A stretch of 64,000 nucleotides of DNA, from positions 64,001 through 128,000 of the forward strand of contig NZ_JABFCZ010000013.1 of NCBI RefSeq assembly GCF_014692675.1, written 5' to 3'. This document shows positions 28,981 through 38,060 of the stretch, piece after piece. This stretch comes from Roseibium aggregatum. Lineage in GTDB: Bacteria > Pseudomonadota > Alphaproteobacteria > Rhizobiales > Stappiaceae. Under the pieces are notes generated by a model. The model made no database searches and was not told the DNA's origin. It saw only the letters and a program-made list of their open reading frames with translations. The translations under genes and the position numbers were made by a program. The number at the start of each line of letters is the position of its first letter. Position 1 is the stretch's first letter.

Positions 28981-30003
28981 ATGCTTTTTGACTATGTGAG
29001 CCTTGCTGGTGGTCTTGTTGCGTTGATCATCGCAGGTGACGTTCTCGTCAGAGGCTCCGTCGGGGTTGCCCAGCGTCTCGGGATTCCAAACCTGATCATC
29101 GGCCTGACCATTGTCGCCTTCGGCACGTCGGCGCCGGAACTGGTCATCTCGCTCAAGGCAGCTCTCGAAGGAGCCGACGGCATCGCTCTCGGGAACGTGG
29201 TCGGCTCCAATATTGCCAATGTGCTGCTTGTGCTCGGCATGCCGGCCTTGATCGCGGCGACCCCCTGCGGCGAGGAAGGCGCTGTCCGGAATGCGATCTT
29301 CATGGTCGCGGTTTCGGCCGTTTTCGTCATTCTGTGTTTCTTTTCGCCGCTCACCATCCTGAGCGGCGCGATTCTTCTCGTTCTGCTGGCCCTGTTCCTC
29401 GGGGACTCCGCCCTCTCCACCTTTCGCCACCGGAAAACACTCAAGGACGCCGCTTCCGGCAGCCCCGCAACCAAAGACGCGGAAGCTGAAGAGGAGGCAG
29501 ACGAAGCCGAAGACGAACTGGAAGACGTCGAAGGGGTTCCCGAATCCGTAGGCCTTGCCGGGGTCTATATCGTTCTGGGCCTCATCGGCCTGCCCCTCGG
29601 CGCTCATTTCACCATCAACGGCGCGACCGCAATCGCCCAGGCCTGGGGCGTGAGCGATGCCGTGATCGCTCTGACCGTCATTGCGCTCGGGACCTCGCTT
29701 CCCGAGCTGGCAACCACGGTGATGGCCGCCATCCGCCAGCACGGCGCCGTTGCCATCGGCAATGTCATCGGCTCCAATATCTTCAACCTTCTCGCCATCA
29801 TCGGCATCACCACCGTCGCGGTTCCGCTCGATGTGCCGGCCGAAATCATGCGGCTCGATATCTGGGTCATGCTGGCCTGCGCCGTCCTCCTGCTGGGCCT
29901 TGCCATTTACCGGGTCAATCTCAACAGGCTGGCGGGCCTTGCGCTGACGCTTGCCTATATCGCCTACATTTTCGTGGTCTACACTTTCGGTGTCGTGACC
30001 TGA
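28981..30003 (+). CDS. Calcium/sodium antiporter (CaCA family, YrbG-like)
   Basis: 340-aa inner-membrane protein with the two inverted alpha repeats of the CaCA superfamily: F-G-T-S-A-P-E-L-V-I-S-L with G-N-V-V-G-S-N-I-A-N-V, and L-G-T-S-L-P-E-L-A-T-T-V with G-N-V-I-G-S-N-I-F-N. Both catalytic glutamates are present. About ten transmembrane helices are split by a highly acidic cytoplasmic loop (about residues 160-185, rich in E, D and A) that might bind calcium or regulate. It exchanges Ca2+ for Na+ or H+. Confidence 0.93.
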   Translation: MLFDYVSLAGGLVALIIAGDVLVRGSVGVAQRLGIPNLIIGLTIVAFGTSAPELVISLKAALEGADGIALGNVVGSNIANVLLVLGMPALIAATPCGEEGAVRNAIFMVAVSAVFVILCFFSPLTILSGAILLVLLALFLGDSALSTFRHRKTLKDAASGSPATKDAEAEEEADEAEDELEDVEGVPESVGLAGVYIVLGLIGLPLGAHFTINGATAIAQAWGVSDAVIALTVIALGTSLPELATTVMAAIRQHGAVAIGNVIGSNIFNLLAIIGITTVAVPLDVPAEIMRLDIWVMLACAVLLLGLAIYRVNLNRLAGLALTLAYIAYIFVVYTFGVVT

Positions 30004-30023
30004 GCGCCTTCCCTTTTTGAGAA

Positions 30024-30806
30024 ATGACAGGCAGGGTTTTCAGCATGGAAGATGCCCCGATTGCAGTCATTACCGGCGGCTCGAGCCGTATCGGCAAGGT
30101 CCTGGCCGAAGACCTTGCCGGACATGGCTGGAGCCTCGTTCTTCATGCCCATACCCGGCCCGAAAAAGCCGAGGAACTGGCAAGGGACATACGCTCCCGC
30201 GGCGGCAGGGCCGAGATTTTGGCCGCAGACCTGACCGATATCGCCGAATTGCGGAATTTCACGGCCAGGGCCGCGACCCCGTTCGGACCGCCGTCGGTCC
30301 TGATCAACAACGCCTCCATTTTCGAAGACGATGCCGTCGGCGATCTCGATCCGGCGCGCTATGACGCGCATTTCCACATCCATACGCGGGCGCCGGTGTT
30401 CCTGGCGGAGGGCTTTGCCGGGCAATTGCCGGAACACCGCAAGGGCCTGATCGTCAATGTGATCGATCAGCGGGTCTGGAAACTCACACCCCAGGCCTTT
30501 TCCTACACCTTGTCGAAGTCGGCGCTGTGGGCCGCGACCCGAACGCTTGCCCAGGCGCTGGCGCCGAGGATCAGGGTCAATGCCATCGGCCCCGGTCCGA
30601 GCTTTAGGAATGCACGCCAGACACGGGAAGAATTCGACAGGCAGTGGAATTCCGTGCCGCTCGGCAAGGGGCCCTCGCCGGACGATTTCGGCCGAACGGT
30701 TCGTTTCTTATGGGACTGCGAACCGGTCACCGGCCAGATGATCGCAATCGACGGCGGCCAGCATCTGGCCTGGGAAACCGCCGATGTGATCGGTGTCGGC
30801 GAATAG
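30024..30806 (+). CDS. SDR family oxidoreductase (pteridine reductase-like)
   Basis: 260-aa short-chain dehydrogenase. The NAD(P) motif is modified to T-G-G-S-S-R-I-G (near residue 19). L-I-N-N-A-S-I-F is the N-N-A-G region, and the catalytic Y-T-L-S-K gives the Tyr/Lys pair. The I-N-N-A-S with H-x-H-T-R-A-P resembles FolM/PTR1 pterin reductases more than sugar SDRs, but this is a judgement from motifs. A second in-frame ATG at M-E-D-A-P is an alternative start. It sits just upstream of uvrC. Confidence 0.88.
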   Translation: MTGRVFSMEDAPIAVITGGSSRIGKVLAEDLAGHGWSLVLHAHTRPEKAEELARDIRSRGGRAEILAADLTDIAELRNFTARAATPFGPPSVLINNASIFEDDAVGDLDPARYDAHFHIHTRAPVFLAEGFAGQLPEHRKGLIVNVIDQRVWKLTPQAFSYTLSKSALWAATRTLAQALAPRIRVNAIGPGPSFRNARQTREEFDRQWNSVPLGKGPSPDDFGRTVRFLWDCEPVTGQMIAIDGGQHLAWETADVIGVGE

Positions 30807-30878
30807 TGCTGCCAAGATATGTCTGCAGAATATCGCTAATGGCTTTTCCGAACCGGGCAATCGTCTTACATAAACGCC

Positions 30879-32873
30879 ATGCAGGATAACACTCAGCCTC
30901 CGGCCGAACCGGAGGCGAACACGACGGCAGATGACAGCGGGAAGCCGCAGACACCGCGCAAGGGCGTCGAGGTGATCTCCGGCATCGTCAAACGCCTGCC
31001 CATGGGGCCGGGCGTCTACCGGATGATCGACGAGCATGGCGACGTGCTTTACGTCGGCAAGGCGCGCAGCCTGAAAAAGCGGGTCACCAGCTACACCCGC
31101 CTGCAGGGCCAGTCGAACCGGATCATGCGCATGATCATGGCGACAGCGGCGATGGAATTCGTGGTCACGCGGACCGAAGCCGAAGCGCTGCTTCTGGAAG
31201 CCAACCTGATCAAACGGCTGCGTCCGCGGTTCAACGTGCTTTTGCGGGACGACAAGTCGTTTCCGTATATCCTGATCACCGGCGACCACGAGGCGCCGGC
31301 AATCATCAAGCATCGCGGCGCACGCAAGCGCAAGGGCGACTATTTCGGCCCCTTCGCCTCCGCCGGCGCGGTGGACCGCACGATCAACGCCCTGCAAAAG
31401 GCTTTCCTGATCCGCAACTGTTCCGACAGCTACTACGAAAACCGCTCGCGTCCCTGCCTGCTTTACCAGATCAAGCGCTGCGCCGGCCCGTGCACCGGCG
31501 AGATCGCGCCGGAGGACTATGCCGGCCTTGTCGCCGAAGCCAAGGCCTTCCTCTCCGGCCGCAGCCAGCTGGTGAAACAGGAACTTGCCGAGCAGATGGA
31601 AACCGCGTCCGAAGCGCTGGATTTCGAGCGGGCGGCTATCTATCGGGACCGGCTGGCGGCCCTGTCCCACGTGCAGTCCCACCAGGGCATCAACCCCCAG
31701 AATGTGGAGGAGGCGGACGTCTTTGCCGTCCATCAGGAAGGCGGACAGACCTGCGTGCAGGTATTCTTCTTCAGGACCGGCCAGAACTGGGGCAACCGGG
31801 CCTATTTCCCCAAGGCCGACAAGTCGCTGGACGAGTCAGCGGTCCTGGAAAGCTTCCTTGCCCAGTTCTACGACGACAAACCGGCTCCCAGGCAGATCCT
31901 GCTTTCCCACGATCTTGCCGAACGCGACCTTCTCGCCGAAGCCTTGAGCGAACGCATGAACCGGAAGGTCGAGGTGACGGTTCCAAAGCGCGGCGAAAAG
32001 AGGGATCTGGTCGACCACGCGCTGACCAACGCCCGCGAAGCGCTGGGACGGCGCCTTGCGGAAACCTCCAGCCAGGCACGCCTCCTGAAGGGCGTGGCCG
32101 AAGCCTTCGACCTGGCCTTCCCGCCGCGGCGGATCGAGGTCTACGACAACTCGCACATCATGGGCACGAATGCGGTCGGCGGCATGATCGTCGCAGGCCC
32201 GGAAGGCTTTGCAAAAGCCCACTACCGCAAGTTCAACATCAAGTCGGAAGACCTGGTCCCCGGCGATGACTACGGCATGATGCGCGAAGTCCTGACACGC
32301 CGGTTCTCCCGGCTTTTGAAGGAACACGAACGCACGTCCCCCGCAGCCGGGATCGAACCGGATACGGATACCGCACGGGAGGACGAGGACGGCGGCTTGC
32401 CGGATGCACCTGCGATGGAAATACCCGCCTGGCCCGACCTGGTGCTGATCGACGGCGGCCAGGGCCAGTTGACCGCCGCACGGGAAACGCTGGAAAGCCT
32501 CGGGATCACCGATGTGCCTCTGGTCGGCATCGCCAAGGGACCGGACCGGGATGCCGGCCGGGAAAAATTCTTCATCCCCGGCAGACAGTCCTTCATGCTG
32601 CCCGAACGCGATCCGGTGCTCTATTTCGTCCAGCGCCTGCGCGACGAGGCCCACCGCTTCGCCATCGGCTCGCACCGGGCCCGGCGCAAGAAGGACATCG
32701 CCCGCAATCCGCTGGACGACATCGCCGGCATCGGTCCGACGAGGAAACGCGCGTTGCTGCGCCATTTCGGCACGGCGAAAGCGGTTTCAAAGGCCGGCCT
32801 GGACGACCTGATCGCCGTTCCCGGCATCTCGGAGGCGACCGCAAAGCTTGTTTATGATCATTTTCATGAGTAA
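30879..32873 (+). CDS. uvrC: Excinuclease ABC subunit C
   Basis: 664-aa UvrC, the dual-incision nuclease of nucleotide excision repair. Order: short acidic N-terminal tail; GIY-YIG domain (P-G-V-Y-R-M near residue 43, V-L-Y-V-G-K-A); a cysteine-rich segment C-x-x-Y-x-x-x-R-C-A-G-P-C that can hold an Fe-S cluster; UVR motif; an RNase-H-like domain with Y-D-N-S-H-I-M-G and L-I-D-G-G-Q-G-Q; and a C-terminal helix-hairpin-helix pair. An Asp/Glu/Pro-rich insertion of about 30 residues sits before L-I-D-G-G, as often seen in rhizobial UvrC. Confidence 0.97.
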   Translation: MQDNTQPPAEPEANTTADDSGKPQTPRKGVEVISGIVKRLPMGPGVYRMIDEHGDVLYVGKARSLKKRVTSYTRLQGQSNRIMRMIMATAAMEFVVTRTEAEALLLEANLIKRLRPRFNVLLRDDKSFPYILITGDHEAPAIIKHRGARKRKGDYFGPFASAGAVDRTINALQKAFLIRNCSDSYYENRSRPCLLYQIKRCAGPCTGEIAPEDYAGLVAEAKAFLSGRSQLVKQELAEQMETASEALDFERAAIYRDRLAALSHVQSHQGINPQNVEEADVFAVHQEGGQTCVQVFFFRTGQNWGNRAYFPKADKSLDESAVLESFLAQFYDDKPAPRQILLSHDLAERDLLAEALSERMNRKVEVTVPKRGEKRDLVDHALTNAREALGRRLAETSSQARLLKGVAEAFDLAFPPRRIEVYDNSHIMGTNAVGGMIVAGPEGFAKAHYRKFNIKSEDLVPGDDYGMMREVLTRRFSRLLKEHERTSPAAGIEPDTDTAREDEDGGLPDAPAMEIPAWPDLVLIDGGQGQLTAARETLESLGITDVPLVGIAKGPDRDAGREKFFIPGRQSFMLPERDPVLYFVQRLRDEAHRFAIGSHRARRKKDIARNPLDDIAGIGPTRKRALLRHFGTAKAVSKAGLDDLIAVPGISEATAKLVYDHFHE

Positions 32874-32998
32874 AGCCGATGGAAACGAACAACGGCGCCC
32901 TTCGCGGCCAATTCAAGAGACAGCCTTACTTTTGAACGGCAGCGGCGATATAAGGCCCTAGATCCAAGTTTCAGTCTTCAAAGAAGCAGTCACCGATT

Positions 32999-34564
32999 AT
33001 GAACGATACCCAGTATGATCAAGCACTTCGTCTTGTGACGGAGGAACGTTACAAGGAAGCGGCTCCCCTGTTGCAGGGATTGCACACCGCCTTCCCGCAG
33101 GATGCGAGAATCAATTTTTCTCTCGGTATCGTCTATGACCACTTCGGTGAATTGCGCCCCGCATTGACCCATCTTCTGGCCGCTTCGAAAGTGGCGACCA
33201 AAAGGTCGGAAGTCTTCTGCAAACTGGCGGAAGTCCAGAACAACCTGAACGACTACGAAGGGGCCCTGAAATCGGCAAGGCATGCCGTCGCTCTGGAGAA
33301 CAGCTCGGAACTGGCCCACATATATCTGGGCAACTCCTACTATTACCTGCAAAAGCCGGAAATGGCGCGTCAGTCTTACATCCGGGCGGTCGACATCGCA
33401 CCGAATTCGCCGTTCGGACACATAAGCCTGTACCGTCTTGAGGTTTCGCTCGGCAATTTCGAAGAGGCCAAAAAGCATCTGGCGAAGGCTTATGAACTGG
33501 AGCCGAACAATCCCCTGGTGCTCATGGGCGCTGCGGAAACCGCCGAATTCCGGAAGAAGCCGGAAGTGCTTCAGAACATTCTCAAGATCATCGACGATCC
33601 GGATACACTGGTCGCGCCCGACACGCTCGCAAACCTGAGCCTGGCGGCCGGAAACATCTGCGAGAAGAACTCGGATCTGGAACAGGCGTTTGCGAATTAC
33701 GCCAAGCACCGGGACGGCATGTACCGCGATTTCAATCTCGCTCCCAGGAAATGGCAGCTGGACGCCATGAAGGGGCTGTTCAGCAAGGAATTTTTCGCAC
33801 ACAGAAAAGGCTTCGGCCTTGAGACGGACCGGCCGGTTTTCGTGGTCGGCATGCCCCGCTCCGGTACCACTCTGGTCGAGCAGATCATCGGCAGGCATCC
33901 GCAAGCCACCGGGGTCGGCGAGCAGCACTTCTTCACGGAGCTGCAAAAGCAGATGCAACAAGGACAGGGCATCAGCCCCATGTTCTTCGAGGCCGCCATT
34001 TCTCTTGACGAAAAGCACGCAAAACGCGTCGCCCGGAAATATCTTGCCGAACTGGACAAGTACGACAAGCGAGCCCTGCGCATCGTCGACAAGATGCCGC
34101 ACAATTTCGAAATGCTCTGGATGATCGCGCTGGTATTCCCGAACGCGAAAGTCGTCCACGTCCACCGCGAACCGGCGGACAATTGCTGCTCGATCTACAA
34201 GTCGCCGCTCAGCCCCTTCCACAGCTATAATTTCGATCAGGAGAGCCTTGGCGCCTACTACGGGCTCTACGCCGATTTGATGGAACACTGGAAGGAAGTC
34301 CTTCCCATAAATATCCATCAGCTGTCCTACGAAGCCATGATTGCGGATCAGGAGGCCGAGACCCGCGCGTTGCTCGACTATGTCGAATTGCCTTGGGATC
34401 CGGTCTGTCTCGACTTCCAGTCGGGCGACCGGCAGGTCCTCACTCTCAGTAGCCAGCAAGTCCGTCAGCCGATCTATTCGTCTTCGATCGGACAATGGCG
34501 GAAGTACGAACCCTATATCCAGCCGCTCCTCAAGGCGCTTGGGAAATACGCACCGAAACAATAA
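32999..34564 (+). CDS. TPR-containing sulfotransferase family protein
   Basis: 521-aa two-part protein. Residues 1-230 are tetratricopeptide repeats (A-x-x-x-L-x-x-A-Y-x-L-E-P-N-N type). Residues 270-515 form a sulfotransferase domain with the 5'-phosphosulfate loop V-G-M-P-R-S-G-T-T-L-V-E and the 3'-phosphate-binding H-V-H-R-E-P-A-D-N. It would move sulfate from PAPS onto an unknown acceptor, with the repeats binding partners. No signal peptide. The gene ends in an A-rich stop region followed by a hairpin oriented for the other strand. Confidence 0.92.
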   Translation: MNDTQYDQALRLVTEERYKEAAPLLQGLHTAFPQDARINFSLGIVYDHFGELRPALTHLLAASKVATKRSEVFCKLAEVQNNLNDYEGALKSARHAVALENSSELAHIYLGNSYYYLQKPEMARQSYIRAVDIAPNSPFGHISLYRLEVSLGNFEEAKKHLAKAYELEPNNPLVLMGAAETAEFRKKPEVLQNILKIIDDPDTLVAPDTLANLSLAAGNICEKNSDLEQAFANYAKHRDGMYRDFNLAPRKWQLDAMKGLFSKEFFAHRKGFGLETDRPVFVVGMPRSGTTLVEQIIGRHPQATGVGEQHFFTELQKQMQQGQGISPMFFEAAISLDEKHAKRVARKYLAELDKYDKRALRIVDKMPHNFEMLWMIALVFPNAKVVHVHREPADNCCSIYKSPLSPFHSYNFDQESLGAYYGLYADLMEHWKEVLPINIHQLSYEAMIADQEAETRALLDYVELPWDPVCLDFQSGDRQVLTLSSQQVRQPIYSSSIGQWRKYEPYIQPLLKALGKYAPKQ

Positions 34565-34571
34565 AAAAAAA

Positions 34572-34588
34572 CGGCCTCATCGAGGCCG
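34572..34588 (-). terminator. Intrinsic terminator facing the minus strand with no minus-strand gene
   Basis: On the minus strand: CGGCCTC, GAT loop, GAGGCCG, then GT and T8. Both neighbouring genes run on the plus strand, so this would stop antisense transcription entering the sulfotransferase gene. Confidence 0.5.
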
Positions 34589-34635
34589 GCCGCCCTCCTG
34601 ACAATCAGTCATCAACAGGACAAGCGAAGCCGTCC

Positions 34636-35724
34636 ATGCACCACACCCGTTTCCGGCGGCTGCGTTCCCTGATCGGCTGGTTGGGCCTTACCGGAGGCGT
34701 CCTCGTCTGTCTGCTCGGGCTTGCCGCGTTTGCGGCCCCCGGGTCCTGGGCGGCGGACAACATGAGCTTTTTCCTGCGCCAGTTTCTGGCAGCAGGACTG
34801 GCAGGCCTCCTCGGCGGGCTCCTGGGCCTGACAGTGCCCCACCGCCGGCCGGTGCTCTACAAGAGCTTTCTGAGGCTCTATGCCCTCCTTTTCGCCGTAC
34901 TGGCCGGCGCGACAGTATGGCGGACCGTCGAGCATACCCGGCCTGTCGCGGCGGCCCGCCCGGGCGAAACGAGCCTGCGGATCGTTGCCACCAATCTGGA
35001 ATCCCTGTTTCTGGAAACCCGGACCCTCACCGACTTCCTGACGAAGAGCGAAGCCGATGTGATGGTCTTCGAGGAAACAAGCTGGTGGCTGCAGAAACGT
35101 CACTGGAAAAACCTTGGCCGGCCGATCGGCGCAGTCGGAGAACCGCCCTTTCCGGAACATCTTTTTGTCGGCCCGCTCGGCGATATCAGCGTTTATTCCA
35201 GGTTCCCGATCCTGGAGAGCAAATCCATCATCGTCGAAGAAAAGCCCGGCCAGCCAAGACAGGACATCCGCGAGATCCTTGTCCTGAAGCTCGACGTCGA
35301 GGGCAGGCCGGTCAATCTGGTCGCCGTGCACCCGTCAAGCCCCCGGAGCGAGGTTCAATGGATCCGCAGGCAGACCTATCTAGAACGGCTGGAAGCGGTC
35401 CTGAAGGACCTGCAGTCGCAATCGGATACGGAGACCATTGTCATCGGCGACTGGAACCTGTCGCCCTGGTCCGCGTACTTTTCAAACCTGTTCGGCGGGC
35501 TGAACCTCCACACCGCCTTCTCCGGAGGGTACCCGCAAACGACACGGTTTTTCTTCGACTATCGCCTGCACTGGGTCCTGGGCGCTGTCGTCGATCATGT
35601 CGCGGTCACGCCCGGATTGCGGTTTGCCCAGGTCCGGCTCGGGCCCGATATCGGCTCGGACCATCTGCCGCTTATGGCGGATATCGTCCTGCCCGGCGGC
35701 AGGAAGGACAAACCCGCAAATTAG
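34636..35724 (+). CDS. Membrane-anchored endonuclease/exonuclease/phosphatase family protein
   Basis: 362-aa protein with three N-terminal membrane helices (about residues 12-32, 45-65 and 75-95) and an EEP catalytic domain on the far side. Motifs: A-T-N-L-E-S (metal Asn/Glu region), V-F-E-E-T, I-G-D-W-N-L-S-P-W-S and G-S-D-H-L-P-L. Substrate could be nucleic acid, phosphoinositide-like lipid or sphingomyelin; not resolved. The ATG precedes a basic-hydrophobic segment. Its TAG stop is completed by the first base of the MITE-like element inserted directly downstream. Confidence 0.88.
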   Translation: MHHTRFRRLRSLIGWLGLTGGVLVCLLGLAAFAAPGSWAADNMSFFLRQFLAAGLAGLLGGLLGLTVPHRRPVLYKSFLRLYALLFAVLAGATVWRTVEHTRPVAAARPGETSLRIVATNLESLFLETRTLTDFLTKSEADVMVFEETSWWLQKRHWKNLGRPIGAVGEPPFPEHLFVGPLGDISVYSRFPILESKSIIVEEKPGQPRQDIREILVLKLDVEGRPVNLVAVHPSSPRSEVQWIRRQTYLERLEAVLKDLQSQSDTETIVIGDWNLSPWSAYFSNLFGGLNLHTAFSGGYPQTTRFFFDYRLHWVLGAVVDHVAVTPGLRFAQVRLGPDIGSDHLPLMADIVLPGGRKDKPAN

Positions 35725-35987
35725 GGTCATGACCCGTTAATCAGATTGGAATGGTATAAGCCGATTTGTTCGGATACGAGGCGCAAGTTCGCAGGAAACC
35801 GTCCGGTTTTCCAGAACTTGCAACGCTGTAGCCGGGCAAATCGGCCATATCCCGAAGGGACGCGTAAACGGCTTCGATCTGCTGCGTCGAACCGCTCAAC
35901 CGGGCAGGGAGCCCGCTTTTCGCGTCTCTCCTTGCAGCTCTTTGCCGTTTCCGGCGCCATTTCAACCTGATTAATGGGTCCTGACCC
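35724..35987. mobile_element. MITE-like element with terminal inverted repeats, TA-flanked
   Basis: The ends are inverted repeats matching at 27 of the first 31 positions (left GGGTCATGACCCGTTAATCA, right read inward GGGTCAGGACCCATTAATCA). The 264-base element is bounded by TA on both sides (35722-35723 and 35988-35989), as expected for an IS630/Tc1-mariner-type target duplication. Inside there is a CAAGTTC...GAACTTG hairpin and no convincing transposase frame, so it would depend on a transposase in trans. The flanks after removal read AAT-TAA, so a stop codon for the upstream gene existed before insertion. From 35990 to the next gene nothing else is seen. Confidence 0.8.
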
Positions 35988-36092
35988 TAACTAGAAACAG
36001 GTTTGCCGCTTGAAGGACAGGCCGGATAAACGGTAAACCGGCACGACGAAAGCAGGTCTTGCGCTTCCGCACCTGATCCCGGGGAAATAGAC

Positions 36093-36380
36093 ATGATCGG
36101 AAAGTTCTTCAGCAAACTGTTTGGCGGCGGTGGCGAGCAATCGCACTCAAACGACCATCCGCCGGTTTTCTATAACGATTTCGAGATCATCAGCGAACCG
36201 CAGTTCACGAACGGTCAATGGCAGATCTCCGGACGGATCGAGAAGGAGATCGACGGCCAGCGCAAGGTCCATATCTTCATCCGCGCCGACATGTTGCCGG
36301 GCGAGGAGGAAGCGGTCAGCCAGACCGTGCGCAAGGCTAAGCTCATGATCGACCAGCAGGGCGACAGGATCTTCGATTAG
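36093..36380 (+). CDS. HlyU family protein
   Basis: 95-aa protein of the HlyU group common in alphaproteobacteria: short hydrophobic/glycine start (F-F-S-K-L-F-G-G-G-G), then Y-N-D-F-E-I-I-S-E-P, G-Q-W-Q-I-S-G-R-I-E-K and a C-terminal helix A-K-L-M-I-D-Q-Q-G-D-R-I-F. The name comes from a Vibrio haemolysin activator, but this group lacks an evident helix-turn-helix, so a regulatory role is not established. Confidence 0.85.
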   Translation: MIGKFFSKLFGGGGEQSHSNDHPPVFYNDFEIISEPQFTNGQWQISGRIEKEIDGQRKVHIFIRADMLPGEEEAVSQTVRKAKLMIDQQGDRIFD

Positions 36381-36546
36381 ATCGGCACCCCGATATGTTG
36401 ATCGACGCGGCAGGCGGCAAATGTGAAAGAAACGGGGGCGGCCCGTCGTTGACAGGCTTTCACTGGCATGCTTGTGTCCGCCAAAAGCCGGGCCCGCCGT
36501 GCCGGGTTGACCGGCTTTCAACGTCAGATGATCCAATTAAAGCCTC

Positions 36547-37119
36547 ATGAAAAAGAACGTTGCCCTGAGCCTGCCGAATATCCTGACCTACGGGCGCATC
36601 GCGGCGGTACCGGCCCTTGCGGCATGTCTTTATTTTGAAGGCCACACGCTACGCTGGATTGCGCTTGCATTGTTCATCCTGGCGGCCATAACCGATTTCT
36701 TCGACGGCTACCTGGCCCGCGCCTGGCAGCAGCAATCAGCTCTCGGCCGGATGCTCGATCCGATCGCCGACAAATTGCTCGTGTCCGTCTCGCTTCTCAT
36801 GCTGGCGGCCGACGGAACCATCGACGACTGGTCTCTCATTGCCGCCATCATCATCCTGTGCCGTGAAATCCTTGTTTCGGGCCTCAGGGAATTTCTGGCC
36901 GAACTGCAGGTCAGCGTGCCCGTCACCCGGCTTGCCAAGTGGAAAACGGCTGTGCAGCTCTTCGCGATCGCCCTGCTCCTGGCGGGCCCGGCCGGCGAAA
37001 GCATCCTGCCCGGCACCACCCTGGCAGGGCTCACGGCGCTCTGGCTCGCGGCGATTTTGACCATATATACCGGCTATGACTACTTCCGCGCCGGCATCGG
37101 TCATCTCATTGACGAATAG
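36547..37119 (+). CDS. pgsA: CDP-diacylglycerol-glycerol-3-phosphate 3-phosphatidyltransferase
   Basis: 190-aa inner-membrane enzyme making phosphatidylglycerol phosphate from CDP-diacylglycerol and glycerol-3-phosphate. The full CDP-alcohol phosphotransferase motif D-x2-D-G-x2-A-R-x8-G-x3-D-x3-D is present (near residues 60-85). About six helices; opens with L-P-N-I-L-T-Y-G-R-I. It is the first gene of an apparent pgsA-moaD-moaE run. Confidence 0.96.
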   Translation: MKKNVALSLPNILTYGRIAAVPALAACLYFEGHTLRWIALALFILAAITDFFDGYLARAWQQQSALGRMLDPIADKLLVSVSLLMLAADGTIDDWSLIAAIIILCREILVSGLREFLAELQVSVPVTRLAKWKTAVQLFAIALLLAGPAGESILPGTTLAGLTALWLAAILTIYTGYDYFRAGIGHLIDE

Positions 37120-37169
37120 GCCTGCGCCCGGATACGTCCGGTCGGAACGAGCAGAAGGGACGGGACAAC

Positions 37170-37421
37170 GTGCAAATTCGCTACTTCGCATGGGTGCGTG
37201 AGAAAGTGGGGATTGAAGAGGAAACTCTGGACCTCCCCGGCAACATCACCACCGTTGCCGATCTGATTGCCTACCTGAAGACCGTCGACGACAATCACGC
37301 CGCGGCCTTCGAGGAGGAAGACGCCATCCGCGTCGCCCTGGATCAGATGCATGTCGAGGCGGACGCCGAACTGGGGGCTGCGCGCGAAGTCGCCTTTTTC
37401 CCGCCCATGACAGGAGGATAG
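37170..37421 (+). CDS. moaD: Molybdopterin synthase sulfur-carrier subunit
   Basis: 83-aa ubiquitin-like MoaD, starting on GTG with a GAAGGGACGGG ribosome region. It ends in F-F-P-P-M-T-G-G, the C-terminal di-glycine that is thiocarboxylated to deliver sulfur to MoaE during molybdenum cofactor synthesis. Its stop codon is three bases before the moaE ATG. Confidence 0.96.
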   Translation: MQIRYFAWVREKVGIEEETLDLPGNITTVADLIAYLKTVDDNHAAAFEEEDAIRVALDQMHVEADAELGAAREVAFFPPMTGG

Positions 37422-37424
37422 GCG

Positions 37425-37886
37425 ATGTCCTGCAAACCGTTGATCCGGGTTCAGGCGGAGGACTTCGATCCCGCCGCCGAGGCGGACCGGCTGACCGCCG
37501 GACGGAAGGATGTCGGCGCGCTGGTTTCCTTCATCGGGCTTTGCCGTGACGACGGCGGCAAGCTTGCGGCGCTGGAGCTTGAGCACTATCCGGGAATGGC
37601 TGAAACCGAAATCGGGAGGATCGCCACCCAGGCCTGCGGCCGTTGGCCGCTGACCGGGCTGACGGTTATCCATCGCTTCGGCAAGATCCCGGCCGGTGAC
37701 AATATCGTTCTCGTCATTGCAGCATCGTCCCACCGGCGCGCGGCTTTCGAAGCGGCTGATTTTCTCATGGATTTTCTGAAGACCAGGGCGCCTTTCTGGA
37801 AAAAAGAACACTTGGCGTCGGGGACTGCAGACACCTGGGTAAAAGCCACGGAAATTGACGATGCCGCAGCGGAGCGGTGGTCGTAA
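37425..37886 (+). CDS. moaE: Molybdopterin synthase catalytic subunit
   Basis: 153-aa MoaE converting cyclic pyranopterin monophosphate to molybdopterin with two MoaD thiocarboxylates. Typical motifs: G-A-L-V-S-F-I-G, L-E-L-E-H-Y-P-G-M, H-R-F-G-K-I-P-A-G-D, A-S-S-H-R-R-A-A-F and the catalytic-lysine segment P-F-W-K-K-E. It is translated right after moaD, whose overlapping AGGAGG serves as its ribosome site. Confidence 0.96.
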   Translation: MSCKPLIRVQAEDFDPAAEADRLTAGRKDVGALVSFIGLCRDDGGKLAALELEHYPGMAETEIGRIATQACGRWPLTGLTVIHRFGKIPAGDNIVLVIAASSHRRAAFEAADFLMDFLKTRAPFWKKEHLASGTADTWVKATEIDDAAAERWS

Positions 37887-38060
37887 TCCCTCGTTAATTC
37901 TACTGTGCCGGGAAGAGGCCTGTTGCTTACTTTACGGTGCGAAAACGCTTGACCCTACCGCAAATTGCCCGTTGATTACCGGCAGGGATGAGGCGGTTCC
38001 ACTCTGCCTGCTGTGAACCGCCTTCCTCAGGCCTCCCGGCTATGAGACAGTTGGATAAAT

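Noticed and set aside
35746..35970. Short frames inside the MITE as transposase fragments
   Set aside because: No DDE motif or recognisable transposase segment; lengths are below 80 codons in all frames.
37120..37169. Molybdenum cofactor riboswitch before moaD
   Set aside because: The 50-base gap is too short for the Moco RNA and shows no matching structure.
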